Part shown: positions 43,894 to 54,528 of the stretch, one piece after another
How the letters are laid out: the number at the start of each line of letters is the position of its first letter
Position numbering within the stretch: the stretch's first letter is position 1
Assembly (NCBI GenBank): GCA_039545275.1
Contig: BCHS01000003.1
Span: forward strand, 310,001-374,000
Direction: 5' to 3'
Length of the DNA stretch: 64,000 nucleotides
Source of the DNA: Pseudomicrostroma phylloplanum
Lineage: Eukaryota; Basidiomycota; Exobasidiomycetes; Microstromatales
Program-made: the position numbers and the translations under genes
The notes under the pieces: generated by a model
What the model was told of the DNA's origin: nothing
What the model saw: the letters and a program-made list of their open reading frames with translations, nothing else
Databases searched by the model: none

Positions 43894-44421
43894 GGTGTTG
43901 GATTGGGAAGGGGGGACGAGTACGGATCAGGAGGAAGAGAAGAGAGGGAAGTGCGGAGAAGAAATGGTGGTGTGTGTGGGTGGCAAGACGGCGTGGATAT
44001 ATGCTTGCTTGCCTCGTCTCACTACGCCTTGTTGTATTGACGTCTCGTCGGTAGGAGTGTGATTGATGAATGAGTGAGCGAGTGTTGCGTGGGAGGAAGG
44101 ACTGAGACACAGGCGGACGACGTGTGCCAGGCGAGGCGAGCGTCGCAAGCCTCGCACGCATGTGGAGTCGGAGCCGCCGCGGGACGTCGAGGTGCATCCA
44201 TGGACATCTCCCACAGGCCAAGGAAGTTATGACGGCCAGGCGAGGCAGCAGCTGCCCTTCCATCATCTTATCTCTTCCTTTACAAATACCTTTCACAGCT
44301 CCATACTCGCTCTCAGGCACACGCAGTCCTCACTCAAGCTACGCTAGTCCGTCATACCCTTCATCTTCAGAAATAGTCAAACCTCTCTTATCTCCCCTTC
44401 AGCCCCGCCTCGATAGTCAAC
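43894..44421. promoter_or_regulatory. Divergent promoter, RPN1 / 6-phosphogluconolactonase
   Basis: These 528 bases lie between divergent starts. GGTGGCAAG occurs at 43979-43987, one base off the yeast proteasome-associated element GGTGGCAAA; whether an equivalent regulator acts here is unknown. The side nearer the lactonase is CT-rich (about 44340-44420). No gene is seen. Confidence 0.45.
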
Positions 44422-45676
44422 ATGGCGCCCTTCGCCCCAGACGCGCCCACCAAGCAGCCCTCCCCACCTACCTTGTACTCTTTCAAGGACTCGGACGAGC
44501 TCTCGAGCAGCCTCGCCGCCTTTGTCATCAAGGTGAGAACCTGACTGTCATAGATCTAGCAGTGATTAGCGTTAGCTAGAGGAGTCTGCTGAGCATGTGC
44601 ATCCTTTCCCCTCCCTCCCATAGGCTCAAAATGAGGCCATCGAGCGTAGAAACAAGTTCACAGTAGCTACTTCGGGAGGTTCCCTTCCCAAGATGCTTGC
44701 AAAAGAGCTCGTGAACAGGACGGATAATGCTCTGCGATGGGACAAGTGGTAAGTGTCTTAGAGGGCATAGTCCGGGAAGACAGAGTCTGGAAGCTTCTGC
44801 CAAGAAGAATTATCAGAGATTGGGTAACCTGGACAAGACATCGGATGCATGTCGTAAAAATCGCTGCAATGCTTCCCAGGCCGCATATGGAGCATCATGA
44901 GCTGACTTTCGATCCGTTTGCTACGCCTTTGTAGGGAAATCTTCTTCGCAGACGAGCGGTTGGTTCCTCTGGACCACGAGGACTCCAACTACTACCTCTG
45001 CGATAAGGAGTTCTTCTCCAAGGTTCCTGAGCTGAAGCGATCTCAAATTCACACAATCGATGAGTCTCTGCTCGATGATCCAGAGGAGCTGTCGGATGCG
45101 TACGAGAAGGAGCTTGTCACCGCCTTTGCTGGCAAGGCGAGCGTCAGGAATCCCGTCTTTGATCTGATTCTGCTGGGTATGGGACCCGATGGACACACGT
45201 GCAGTCTGTTCCCTGGGCATGAGCTTCTCAATGAGAAGGACCGATGGGTCGCACCCATCGAGGACAGCCCTAAGCCTCCTGCCAAGCGGATTACTGTCAC
45301 TTACTCTGTGGTGAGTGTCCGACGCAATGTAAGGCCAGGGATCGGCGATGCGATGCTGACCTTTCCCAATTCTCCCTCTACGCATAGCTCAACCACGCCC
45401 ATCGAGTTGCCTTTGTCCTCGCTGGAGAGGGCAAGCAGGAGATGCTGTCCAAGGTGCTCGACCAGCCGGAGCTGGGCCTCCCCGCCTCGCGCGTGAAGCC
45501 TGCGCCCCCCGGAGACGTCTACTTCATCAGTAAGTATCACTGGCGGTGTTACATGGATCGAGCAAACGCGCGAGAACTATCTCTGACCCCCTGTCTCGCT
45601 TCCTTGCCCGTTCCTTGCAGCCGACGACGCCGCATCAAAGACGACCAAGTACGAGAGGAGCGAATTCAAGTTGTAA
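44422..45676 (+). CDS. PGLS: 6-phosphogluconolactonase
   Basis: It hydrolyses 6-phosphogluconolactone in the oxidative pentose phosphate pathway, in the cytosol. Five exons (44422-44532, 44624-44748, 44935-45310, 45388-45529, 45621-45676) give 810 nt and 269 residues, making this the most intron-dense small gene in the window. Phases are 0, 2, 0 and 1. Signatures are [16 protein letters not shown], the metal/substrate block [20 protein letters not shown] (completed across intron 2), [19 protein letters not shown] with the catalytic-region GPDGHTCS, and [15 protein letters not shown]. The length matches the yeast Sol3/Sol4 class. The last exon is only 56 nt and ends YERSEFKL. Confidence 0.94.
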
Positions 45677-46010
45677 AGTGGGATCGGAAAGGCAAGGGCA
45701 CAGCACAATCTAATTTGGACGTGGTCGGAAATGATGCGAGAAAAATCTTCGAGGGTGTCCCACCTTGGGTCTGGACCCGTCTGGTCTGTAGATTCTTGAT
45801 TGGTGCGGCTGAACTTCGTAATTGCAACATGTGCGTACACCTCCCTGCTCGTGATTGGTTGACTTGAATTTGTACCGGCAACGAGGAGGTGGGGGGCGTG
45901 TCTTACTCACCACGGGGCGTGTACTCATGTCCTCGATATACCCCATCGAAACAGAATCCTTTTCGTCCCATCCCATCTTGTCCCACTGCGATCGATCCGA
46001 CTCACCAAAG

Positions 46011-46034
46011 TGCAGTGCAGTGCAGTGCAGTGCA
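46011..46034. repeat. Tandem TGCAG repeat
   Basis: Just under five copies of the pentamer TGCAG lie in tandem in the gene-free region upstream of the alcohol dehydrogenase gene. Confidence 0.85.
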
Positions 46035-46731
46035 CCGTGATGCACTCGCTAAACCGCACGAGCCAGTCGACTAGCCAATCAGGCAGAGCACCGGGGCACT
46101 ACAGTATCTGATCTGATGAAGTAGTAGTGGTCCCTCAGAGTGGAGAGTGGAGAGTGCCAAGACGAGCCTACGGACCCGACCTAGGTGAAGCGGGGTGCAA
46201 GGACGGACAGAATGGAGTAGGTGAGGGGAGAGGGGGAGGGGAGGAGCTCGCTGAAGAGAGAGATGTGCAGGGCCTGCCTGAGACACATGTGGCCCTCACA
46301 CTGGCACGGCATGGTATGGCATGGGGTAGGATGGGGGGAAAAGTGCACATTGCGATCGAATCACAATCACAATGGCGCAATCCAAGCAATTGGAGTTGGA
46401 GTTGGAGCGACCTCGAAGGGGCGTTGGAAGCGAGGGTGCAAGCAAGGAAAGGCGATGCACAGCAGAGAAAAGGAAAACGAAGGCGATGCACTCGACCCAC
46501 TCACCCAGCCGAAGGAACGGTCGGACAAATGCGAGTGCGAGTGCGAGGGCAAAGTGTAAAGTGCGGGGTAAGGGTAGAAGGCGCCTCTTTGTCTGAGCTG
46601 AGCTAGAGTAGACTTCTGGTCTATGCGAGTTGGGCTTCTAGACTTAGACCGCTCCTCTCCGCTCTGCTCAAAGTGGGGACTTTACGACTTTACGAGGTCA
46701 GTCCGTCACTTAATGGTCACGCACGCGCTGA

Positions 46732-46755
<24 letters not shown>
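46732..46755. repeat. AC dinucleotide microsatellite
   Basis: Twelve uninterrupted AC units lie in the gene-free region. Confidence 0.9.
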
Positions 46756-46762
<7 letters not shown>

Positions 46763-47922
46763 TTCTGGCAAGGGGACCCTACATCTGGAGCGCCGTAAAG
46801 GAAGGAAGGGGAAGCGAACAAGGCCGGCATTTGGTCCTCTCTTCCTTCCACGAGCCTGGGAAGAATTCGAGTTCTAAACGAAGAGCAAGAAAGAAGAAGA
46901 AGAAGAGAAGGGGAAATCGAGCGGAGCGGAGTGCCCGCTGTCCTTCCCTTTGGCGTGCGTGCCGATAGTCCACGAGTTGGATGTCAGCTAGCCGGGCAGC
47001 AGCAGCGTAGCGTGCCTTTGTCCTCAACTTCGTCGTCCTCACCGCCGTGTGATCAGGTGACAATCGGAAGGTCACTGTCACTGTCGGCAAGTGAGGCTAG
47101 CTCGCGGAGGGGGCTAGCGGAGTGGAGCGGTAGATTAGATGCTGCGCTTACGCTGCAAGAGCAACAGAGCAACTTCGGGTGCGCTAGGCCGGGGGTGCCG
47201 GGAGTAGAGTTGCCTTGAGGTGGGCTGATGAATTCTAGCCCGGCTCAGCTGCTCCGCGGCCAGGGTCGGAAAAGGCAGGGAGGGAGGAGGAGTGGGTGGT
47301 CAGGGCAGGCAGGGCGAGGGCGCAGTGAGTGAGTGACCGTGAGTGACCCTCCCTCCCCCTTGGCGCTCCGTTGCCAGTTTGCTCCATCGTCAAGTGACCA
47401 TGGGGAAGGAGGCGCATGAAGGTGGTCCGTCCACCGCCGCGACTCCGCCCCGCACCGCCTGATCTGGCGCCCCCGCACTGGCACTTGGCTCCTCTCCTTG
47501 CGGCAGACGAGGGGGCGGAGACTGATAGGGTTGCTGCTGCCTTTGTTGCACAGTAGCTGCGAGGTGTGTGAAGAGCAACTGGGGGCACGCGCAGCAAGAT
47601 CAATGATATGGTCAGGAGACTCAAAGTAGACGCCAGGCAGGGGGAGCAGCCAAGCAGGGCAGCAGCAGGGCAGAGCAACAGGGCCGCATGATTGCATGTC
47701 GTGTGTCGCCTCTTCCCCCCCACACAGGAACCAGGTCAGAGGTCCGTGCTGACCTTGTCGCACGACATCTGATTCGGCAGAGCCAAAAGATACTTAAGTA
47801 GCGGTCATGGTCAGCTAAGAGAGCCACCCACTACCATCAACAGCGCCGCCTTAGCAGATACCTACGACCCTTTCAACCCATCCAACTCCAACCTCAACCC
47901 CCTTAAACACACTCAATACACA

Positions 47923-49101
47923 ATGTCACACAGAGACCCCCGAGAGTCTGAGCTTTCCGTTCCCAAGCAGCACAAGGCCGCCATTGTCCAAAAGGAAGGT
48001 GGAGAGGTAAAGGTCATCGACGTCGACACTCCCCAAACCCTGGAGCGTGGCCAATGCCTAGTCAAGATCCTCTACTCTGGCATCTGCCACACCGACCTAC
48101 ACGCCCAGATTGGCGACTGGCCAGCCCATGCCACCTTCCCCCTCTGTGGTGGACACGAAGGTGCTGGTGTCGTTGTAGCTCTCGGCGAAGGTGCTGATCA
48201 ATTTGTCAAGAAGGGAGACCGAGTTGGAATCAAGTGGCTTGCCGACTCTTGCCTCACTTGCGACTTCTGCCGACATGGAAATGAGCCCAACTGTCAAGCT
48301 GCCAAGATGCACGGTGAGTATTAGGAGTCTGCCTGGTCACAGTAGATGGCAGGCGACTGATCATCACCACCTCCACCACTTTTTTCATCGACCCACCCAC
48401 CAGGCTTCACCGAGCACGGATCCTTCCAGCAGTACGCCGTCTCCTTTGCCCGACACGTCACCCCCATCCCCGACGGACTCTCCCTCGAGGCTGCCGCTCC
48501 CCTCCTCTGCGCAGGTGTCACCGTCTGGAAGGCCGTCAAGACTGCCAACCTCACTCCAGGCCAGACCGTCGCCATCGTCGGTGCCGGTGGTGGTCTAGGC
48601 CACCTTGCCGTCCAGTACGCCAAGGCAGCCGGTCTTCGCGTCATCTCCATTGACACTGGTGACGACAAGCTCAACTTGACACAGCAGCTAGGCTCAGACG
48701 ACTTTGTCGACTTTGCAACCGAAAAGGACCTCGTAGCTGCCGTAAAGGCAAAGACTGCCGATGGACTTGGACCACACGCAGCCATTGTTGCTGCTTCGGG
48801 AGCAAAGGCCTACGAGCAAGCCCTCGACTACATCCGTCCCACTGGAGCCCTCGTCCCTGTCGGTCTTCCACCCAACGCAGCATGCAAGTACGACATCTTC
48901 TTTGGTGTCTTCTTCACCAAGCGAATCCTTCCCTCGTACGTAGGAAACCGACAGGACGCAATCGAGTCGCTCCAGTTTGCTGCCGATGGAAAGGTCAAAG
49001 TCATCTACAAGTCACGAGGACTCACGGAGCTGGCCAGCATCTATGATGATATGCACCATGGAAAGATTGCTGGAAGGATCGTCGTTGACAACTCCAAGTG
49101 A
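47923..49101 (+). CDS. Zinc-dependent alcohol dehydrogenase (ADH1 class)
   Basis: It interconverts alcohols and aldehydes with NAD(H), most simply ethanol and acetaldehyde in the cytosol. Two exons, 47923-48313 and 48404-49101, give 1,089 nt and 362 residues, with a GTGAGT donor and phase 1. Catalytic zinc ligands are C55 in SGICHTDLHA and H78-E79 in GGHEGAG. The structural zinc set is C110, C113, C116 and C124 in CLTCDFCRHGNEPNC. The Rossmann loop VAIVGAGGGLGHLAVQYAK binds NAD. The length and motif order match tetrameric yeast-type ADHs rather than mitochondrial ones, as no targeting peptide is visible. The codons are strongly C-ending, more so than in neighbours, which suggests high expression. 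Confidence 0.95.
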
Positions 49102-49424
49102 GGCCCAAGTGGGAGGCATAGCATAGCAAAGGACGACAGAGTGTGCGAGGGTCGGTTGGTCGGTTGGGATTGTACTTGGTTGCTTCGGTATCGGGGTTAG
49201 CAGGAGTAGTTGGGGTGCGACGTGGAATTCGAACAAAGCAAACAATTTCCTTGTTCGTTGTCAGACGACTTCCTCATCCTTTTCGAGCTCTCCCCAGTCA
49301 TCTGAATGTTTGTCGTAGTCCATTGTGTCTAGTGATGGTGATTGTATGCTAAGAACACCGTTGTGCTATGCTCGACAGTGACCGTCCGACTCCATGTCTG
49401 TACAGTGTGTCCCCCTGCCTCTGC
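49102..49424. other. Tail-to-tail spacer ADH / SLD5
   Basis: These 323 bases lie between convergent stops and contain the 3' flanks of both genes. No gene is seen. Confidence 0.5.
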
Positions 49425-50695
49425 TCAGAGCAGCTCCACCCTCCCCTGCAAGACCAACGTCCTCACGCTGCCAAACGTAAGTATATGCACGCTCCCCCTA
49501 CTCAAGTTCGCACTCTCCCCATCCTCCGTACGAACCTCTCCACAGTCGTCCGTACACCGTATAAACACCGGCGCGCCCATATCCGGCCGGGGGACCATAC
49601 CCCCCTTTGCACCTCGTCCAGAGGCACCTTCGCCATCGTGGTTGGTGTTGCCTTCTTCGCTCCCATCGGTGAGGCTGCGGAGGGGTTCGGGGAGATAGTC
49701 CAGGACAGAGCTGGACAGGTGGGCGTGCTGAATCGAGGTGTACTTTGTGAGGTAGGCCTGCTCTAGCGGTGAGAGGATCTGGGAGCGACGTGTGGGCGCG
49801 AGAGAGGAGTAGTGCATTGCGTAGGATTCCAGCTGGGCGGAAGAAGACAGCATGGGGATGGAGGTGAGCGGGCAGCCTGGAAATACGGAACGTAATGAGA
49901 GGGAATCACCTTGTGTAGTCTGGTCCGGAGAAAGGCACGGAGGAGCCATTTGGACCGCTCCACGTCTAGCTGCACCATGCTAAGACGGAGGTGCTCCTCC
50001 TCCGAGGTGCCCTCGTCTGATGACAATAGGTTCAAGATTGACTAATCATTGGAGGAATGGCAAGGGTATGTCAGCTCCTACGACCTCCTCTTCATTATCC
50101 CCCCTTCTCTACTCACCATCTGCTCCTCGATCTGAGCACACACCTCGTCCACCGTCTCGTCGCACCTCCACCGCTCCCCCCCTCCACCATCTGCACTGCT
50201 CCATGCCAGAATCTCCGGACAGCTCCTCTCTGCCACCCATAGCCGCTGCAGTCTGTCTATTGCAGGCGCTTGAGTGAAGGGATTGAGGCCCACTTGATCT
50301 GTGAATGTCGAAAGGGTAGGGGAAGCACGCCCGCCTCCCCCTGCCCTTCCTCCCGGCCCGCTATTACGGTGAGGATGAGGAGCGGATCTATGCGGCGGGA
50401 GCAAGGAGGGGGAGCGCGACCGTGTCCTCCCCGACTCGCTTCCGTATGCCGCTCCTACTGCCTCGGCATCGTCGTCGTCATCGTCGAGCGAAACCATGGT
50501 GGTCTCTTGCTGGTTGAACTTGCTCTTGCGCCCTGCAGCGGCGGGAGCGGCAGCGGCTCTGGGATGGGCGGGCTGGAGAGGCGGTGGTGTTGCATGTTGC
50601 CTCATTCTCGCTGCCGCCGAGGAGGAGGAGCCCTCGCCGCGATCGTGACTTGCCTGCTGGAGGCCTTCATCTTCATCGTCTGAGAACGAGTACAT
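49425..50695 (-). CDS. SLD5: GINS complex subunit SLD5
   Basis: Sld5 is one of four GINS subunits that join Cdc45 and Mcm2-7 to make the replicative helicase. Three exons (50695-50117, 50041-49910, 49832-49425) give 1,119 nt and 372 residues, all phase 0. Family blocks are LQRLWVAERSCPEILAW, the A-domain helix VQLDVERSKWLLRAFLRTRL, and the C-terminal B-domain VFIRCTDDCGEVRTEDGES ending LQGRVELL. The N-terminal 140 residues are low-complexity and longer than in yeast or human (about 220-295 residues overall there). The second donor is GTGATT, the weakest in the model. The nearer CCAG acceptor at 49877 would leave a 33-nt intron and break the frame, so the acceptor at 49833 was chosen. Confidence 0.9.
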
Positions 50696-50725
50696 GCTGT
50701 GATGCTGTGATGCTGTGATGCTGTG
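50694..50725. repeat. Four tandem 8-mers abutting the SLD5 start codon
   Basis: Four perfect copies of ATGCTGTG on the plus strand (CACAGCAT on the SLD5 strand) run directly into the SLD5 start codon; the final CAT plus the next G makes the ATG. A short GT run follows on the upstream side. Confidence 0.9.
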
Positions 50726-50757
50726 TGTGTGTATGCGTAGAATCGATGCTGCAGAGG

Positions 50758-50796
50758 GCGGGAAAGCAGCGCTTGGGACTCCTTTCCTTCCCGCCC
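50758..50796. promoter_or_regulatory. Pair of E2F-like sites in the SLD5/NSE4 promoter
   Basis: GCGGGAAA at 50758-50765 is an exact TTTCCCGC on the minus strand. TTCCCGCCC at 50788-50796 is a near match on the plus strand. The two face each other in the 254-base promoter shared by two genome-maintenance genes. E2F-type and the fungal SBF/MBF sites share this core. The binding factor is inferred, not shown. Confidence 0.4.
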
Positions 50797-50949
50797 AACA
50801 CGGTGCGCGACGCACTCAGACGCACACCGTGACGCTCTTTCCGTCAAGGCGTTCTGAGGACAATGGGAACCTCTTTTCCCTCGCCTCCTGGCCCCAACTC
50901 CTGTTCACCTCGTCATCGTCCTTGTAGTCTCATCGGCTTCCTCGTCGTC

Positions 50950-52341
50950 ATGCCGGCTGCGGAGAGGGCTTCCTCCTCCTCACAGCGACCTCACAGTAGC
51001 GCCAAGCCCTACGATCCCAGGCAAGATGCAGTCGAGAAGCGAGCGGTCAGAAAGGGGTACCGAAGTCTGATAGCAGAGGTGGAGGGTACGTACAGGCCGA
51101 ATAGGAACCTCCTGCAAGTCTTTGATGCATGTGCAAGCTCGCTGACTTGGAGTGTAACTCTTCCGCTCCACCTCTGACAGATGCTGGAGGGAATCTGGGA
51201 GAGATCAAGGCGGCAGACTTGACGGAGATGGTTAGGCGGGCAGACGAATTTCGGTCAAAAGGTAAGTCGTGATTGAGCTTCGAGGAGACGAAGACGAGTA
51301 AGGTAGCTCACAGGCTTTCTTTGGCTTCTCTGCGTGTCCACAGTCAAGGCCCCCAATGAAGGTGTCCTGGACTCCCGCTTCCTGATCAGAGCATCCGACA
51401 TGGGCGCTCAAATGGCCCGCAGTATGAAGCTCAACTCCAATGCCTTTGACATCGACGAGTACATCAGCAGGGTCGCACGTTTCATCGGCGGATCAGCAAG
51501 AGCCACAGGACACGGTGGACGGTCAGGCAGAGCGGGGCGGCGTTCCGGAGTGCAGGCAGGCGATGAGGAGGACGAGGACGTGATGGATTTGGACGACGAT
51601 GATCTGGACTCGTGGAATTGGCAGAGGCTGGGCACGATTGCAGCTGGCCTGACGAAGCGGGCGCCGACGATGGACCATCTAGTGGGCGCGCTCAGCGTTC
51701 AGACCAAAGAACGAGCCAGCAATCGTCGCACCAACAGGCTAGAGCGGGACGAGCAGGAAGTGAGACCAGAGACGCTCAACGAGGGCGATATTCAGAAGAG
51801 CGAAAACGAGACGACGAAGCTGGTGCAGCACATTGCCAAGCTCCTTGCCGATGTGGGGGGAGGTACCGGTTGCAACCTCTTTGAGTTTGCCATCAATCCG
51901 GAAAGCTTCTCCAATACAGTGGAGAACCTCTTCTACATCAGCTTCTTGGTTCGGGACGGCAAAGTGTCGATTGACTATGAAGACGACGGAGAGCCGATCA
52001 TCCGTGAGTAGCTGCCCAAGAGTATGGCAGGGTCAGATGCGAGCGCTTCTCACATTGACATCACCCTCTTCCGCCGTTGCCATGTACAGTGAGAAGCGAA
52101 GCTCCGACAGAGGAAGACTACGCTGCGGGTCTGAAGAAGCGACAAGTCGTCATGGAGCTAGATCAGGCCACCTGGAAGGTACGTGACACGCCAGTCAGTG
52201 CGCCCTCGTCTTACCGTCTCTGACCTCCGTTTCTCTCCCGACGTCATTCGATAGAATCTAATACAGGCCTACGACATCAAAGAGTCTGTGATCCCCACCC
52301 GCAAAAGTACCACGACGGCGCGGACTGGCAAGTGGTATTGA
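50950..52341 (+). CDS. NSE4: SMC5/6 complex kleisin subunit NSE4
   Basis: Nse4 is the kleisin that bridges the heads of Smc5 and Smc6 in DNA repair and replication-fork stability. Five exons (50950-51085, 51181-51261, 51344-52003, 52090-52178, 52255-52341) give 1,053 nt and 350 residues; donors are GTACGT, GTAAGT, GTGAGT and GTACGT. Family features are the N-terminal helix RKGYRSLIAEVEDAGGNL, VLDSRFLIRASDMGAQMARS, WQRLGTIAAGLTKRAPTMDH and the C-terminal winged-helix block GCNLFEFAINPESFSNTVEN followed by NLFYISFLVRDGKVSI. An acidic, Gly/Arg-rich loop interrupts the middle. The last two exons supply the C-terminal helices (VVMELDQATWKNLIQAYDIK). It is divergent from SLD5 and tail to tail with the mitochondrial Phe-tRNA synthetase, 122 bases apart. 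Confidence 0.92.
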
Positions 52342-52463
52342 TCGGAGTTGTGGTGATGATAGTGGTGTCATTTTGATTACTTGTACATGTACTCTCTCTG
52401 TTCTCTGGTCTTTCAAGTTGTACCATCTTTTCCCCACCGCTGTGTGTTCGTCTCGCGAGGTGA

Positions 52464-54209
52464 CTAGCGGATCTCAACGCCCAACTCGTCCCTGACCCTT
52501 TGGACAACGACATCGTGCAGTGCATTCACCTCTTCATTTTCCAGACTCCTCTCCATGCTGCGATAGTTGATACGGTAGCACTTGCTCACCCTTCCCGTCT
52601 TCGGATGACTGAAGGAGTCGATCAGCTTAACGTCCTCAGCGAGATCCGCGGCCGTCTCCCTGATGAGCTCCATCAAGTCATTCTCGTGAAAGGAGGGCGG
52701 CGAGGCTACCTCTGATGACGAAGCTGTCGTTGCGTCTTGGGCGAGGTCTGGCTTGGGCAGCCAAAAGGAGACGTCCTTGTGGCACGAAGGGAACTTGGAG
52801 TAAGGGCGAAAAGTCACCAGCTTCTTCCTCCTTTGATCCACCTTGCCACCCGCATCCGACACGCCCGCCTCGGGGGAGTCGATCTTGGGCATTTTTGTGG
52901 GCTGATCGGCTTGCTGAAACTGCTTGAGGAAGCGCTCGTCTTTGGACCAGAAGAGGCGGATGTCCGGAATAGAGTAGAGGACCATGGCGATCCTCTCTAG
53001 GCCTAGTCCGAAGGCCCAGCCTACTCGGTCTTGCACAGCAGCTCGATCAAGGATACTCTGCTGTGAGATGCCACATCCCAGGATCTCCAGCCATTGTCCT
53101 CGGAACCACACTTCCACCTCAAAGGAGGGCGATGTGAAGGGGAAGAAGGCGCTAATCCAGCGCACGCGCAGGGGTTCGCCAACCTCGCTCGTAGCTCCTC
53201 CATTGCTCGCATCAGCTGTTGAGCCTTGAGGAGCAGAAGCAGCGGAAGCGGCAGCCACTTCTGCTGCATGTCTGTCACCGAAGAGATCGTACGCCAGCCC
53301 ATTCAACGTAGCCTTCAGATGGCGCAGAGCGAGTTCTGCCGCTTTCCGCTTGATCGGATCGGCCTCGTGCCCCTTCTGCCAGCCGCCAGCATCCTCGAGT
53401 GATACGTTGTCTTCGATCTCAATCTGTGCTCCTTCCAATCGGGCTTCCATCTCCTCGCACTCCCTCTGCACCACACCGCCCTCTTCAAAGTCTGTACTGC
53501 CCGGCGCCGTAGACCAGTTTGAGGCGCCCTCCATCTGGTGGAAGATGGGATAGTGGGAAGCATCGATCTCGTCCCGCCTGTACACATCGGCAGTGAGGAG
53601 CCACCTTGTCTTTCCCGCCTTGAAGAATTCGACTTCGTGTGCGCTGGTGTGGGTGCGCAGGCAGGTCTGCCGATTGATGTAGTACGTGTCCGTGGGGCTC
53701 CTCCCCGGGTGGTCCGGCGCGATCCCCAGATCGTCGAAGTTGGACTCGGCTGACACTATGGGCGAGGGAGCAGCTAGGGACTCGCAGCGGGAGAGAGTCG
53801 ACTCGATTTGTGTGCGGAGAAGCTCGAGAGGATGTGAAGACTGGTAAGGTAGGACGGGACTTGGCCCGAGGCGGGAGAGGATGGAGGGCGGGACATTGAA
53901 GAAGTCGTCGGTCTCGTACGTCTGGCCTAGCACAGTGATCGTCTTGGGCGCTGAACTGCCGGCAGAAGAGGATGAAGAGGGGCCATGAGATAGTGATGAA
54001 GATGAGAAGCTCCTACGCTGTAGAGATGATGAGCCGAATGGCTGGTACGCCCTCACATCCTTGGCCTTTGCTGCAGCAGCTTCCCGAGGCTGGATCGCAT
54101 ATGTCCTAGCCGACGCGGAGCCCGGAACGAGGGGTGCCAAAGAGCTCAATGGTCTCTGGCTCGTGAGTCTGAGCGCTCTTTGGGCACCACGTATGGCCAG
54201 AGCTCCCAT
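52464..54209 (-). CDS. MSF1: Mitochondrial phenylalanyl-tRNA synthetase
   Basis: It charges mitochondrial tRNA-Phe; the mitochondrial enzyme is a monomer, unlike the cytosolic alpha2-beta2 form. A single exon encodes 581 residues. The N-terminus is Arg/Ser/Ala-rich with few acids, consistent with a matrix-targeting peptide. The class IIc catalytic core includes RTHTSAHEVEFFKAGKTRWL, VYRRDEIDASHYPIFHQMEG and the later FGLGLERIAMVLYSIPDIRL (motif 3). The C-terminal ferredoxin-like anticodon-binding domain (FDX-ACB) starts at RPYSKFPSCHKDVSFWLP and ends with YRINYRSMERSL. Low-complexity Ser/Ala inserts make it longer than yeast Msf1 (about 470 residues). Confidence 0.94.
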   Translation of the reverse strand: MGALAIRGAQRALRLTSQRPLSSLAPLVPGSASARTYAIQPREAAAAKAKDVRAYQPFGSSSLQRRSFSSSSLSHGPSSSSSAGSSAPKTITVLGQTYETDDFFNVPPSILSRLGPSPVLPYQSSHPLELLRTQIESTLSRCESLAAPSPIVSAESNFDDLGIAPDHPGRSPTDTYYINRQTCLRTHTSAHEVEFFKAGKTRWLLTADVYRRDEIDASHYPIFHQMEGASNWSTAPGSTDFEEGGVVQRECEEMEARLEGAQIEIEDNVSLEDAGGWQKGHEADPIKRKAAELALRHLKATLNGLAYDLFGDRHAAEVAAASAASAPQGSTADASNGGATSEVGEPLRVRWISAFFPFTSPSFEVEVWFRGQWLEILGCGISQQSILDRAAVQDRVGWAFGLGLERIAMVLYSIPDIRLFWSKDERFLKQFQQADQPTKMPKIDSPEAGVSDAGGKVDQRRKKLVTFRPYSKFPSCHKDVSFWLPKPDLAQDATTASSSEVASPPSFHENDLMELIRETAADLAEDVKLIDSFSHPKTGRVSKCYRINYRSMERSLENEEVNALHDVVVQRVRDELGVEIR

Positions 54210-54528
54210 CTTTGAGAGGCAGCGAGATCACGAGGTGCTGAGGTGAGAGAATGGAAAGGCAGCCGGAAAGCCCTCGGAAGGAAGAAATGCAAGTGGTGCC
54301 TCCACCAAAGCCTCTCCTCACCACCAAGACCAATCGATCTCAAGCTCACGGGGGACCGGCGAGGATCAAAAGACACAACGTTCGTATGGCCAGGGTACTA
54401 GGAATTGAAAAATTACACGGGTACACGTAAGGGGCACGTAAGACACAAAGACATCAATGATATTCGCCGGCACAGATTCTGGGGACCTTGGCCTGATTCA
54501 CACCTCATTGGGCGACCCCGAGCTCCCC
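54210..54528. promoter_or_regulatory. Spacer between bHLH gene end and Phe-tRNA synthetase start
   Basis: These 319 bases hold the promoter of the minus-strand synthetase gene and the 3' flank of the minus-strand bHLH gene. No gene is seen. Confidence 0.45.

Larger units (their letters stand above)
45677..47922. promoter_or_regulatory. 2.2-kb gene-free region upstream of alcohol dehydrogenase
   Basis: This is by far the longest stretch without a supported gene. All open frames here are compositionally biased and lack domains on both strands. It contains several short tandem repeats, including TGCAG units near 46011 and AC dinucleotides near 46732, and many G-rich hexamers that would fit the loose fungal carbon-repressor pattern SYGGRG. 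The last 70 bases before the ADH ATG are CA/CT-rich, a typical strong leader. A long regulatory region or a noncoding transcript is possible. Confidence 0.5.

Noticed and set aside
47235..47763. Two 160-170 codon minus-strand open frames upstream of ADH
   Set aside because: They overlap in different frames, are rich in Arg/Ser/Leu/Cys with no recognisable domain, and are typical of GC-rich noncoding DNA.
49833..49909. Alternative SLD5 splice using the CCAG acceptor at 49877
   Set aside because: It would give a 33-nt intron and break the frame; the acceptor at 49833 gives 77 nt and the correct phase.
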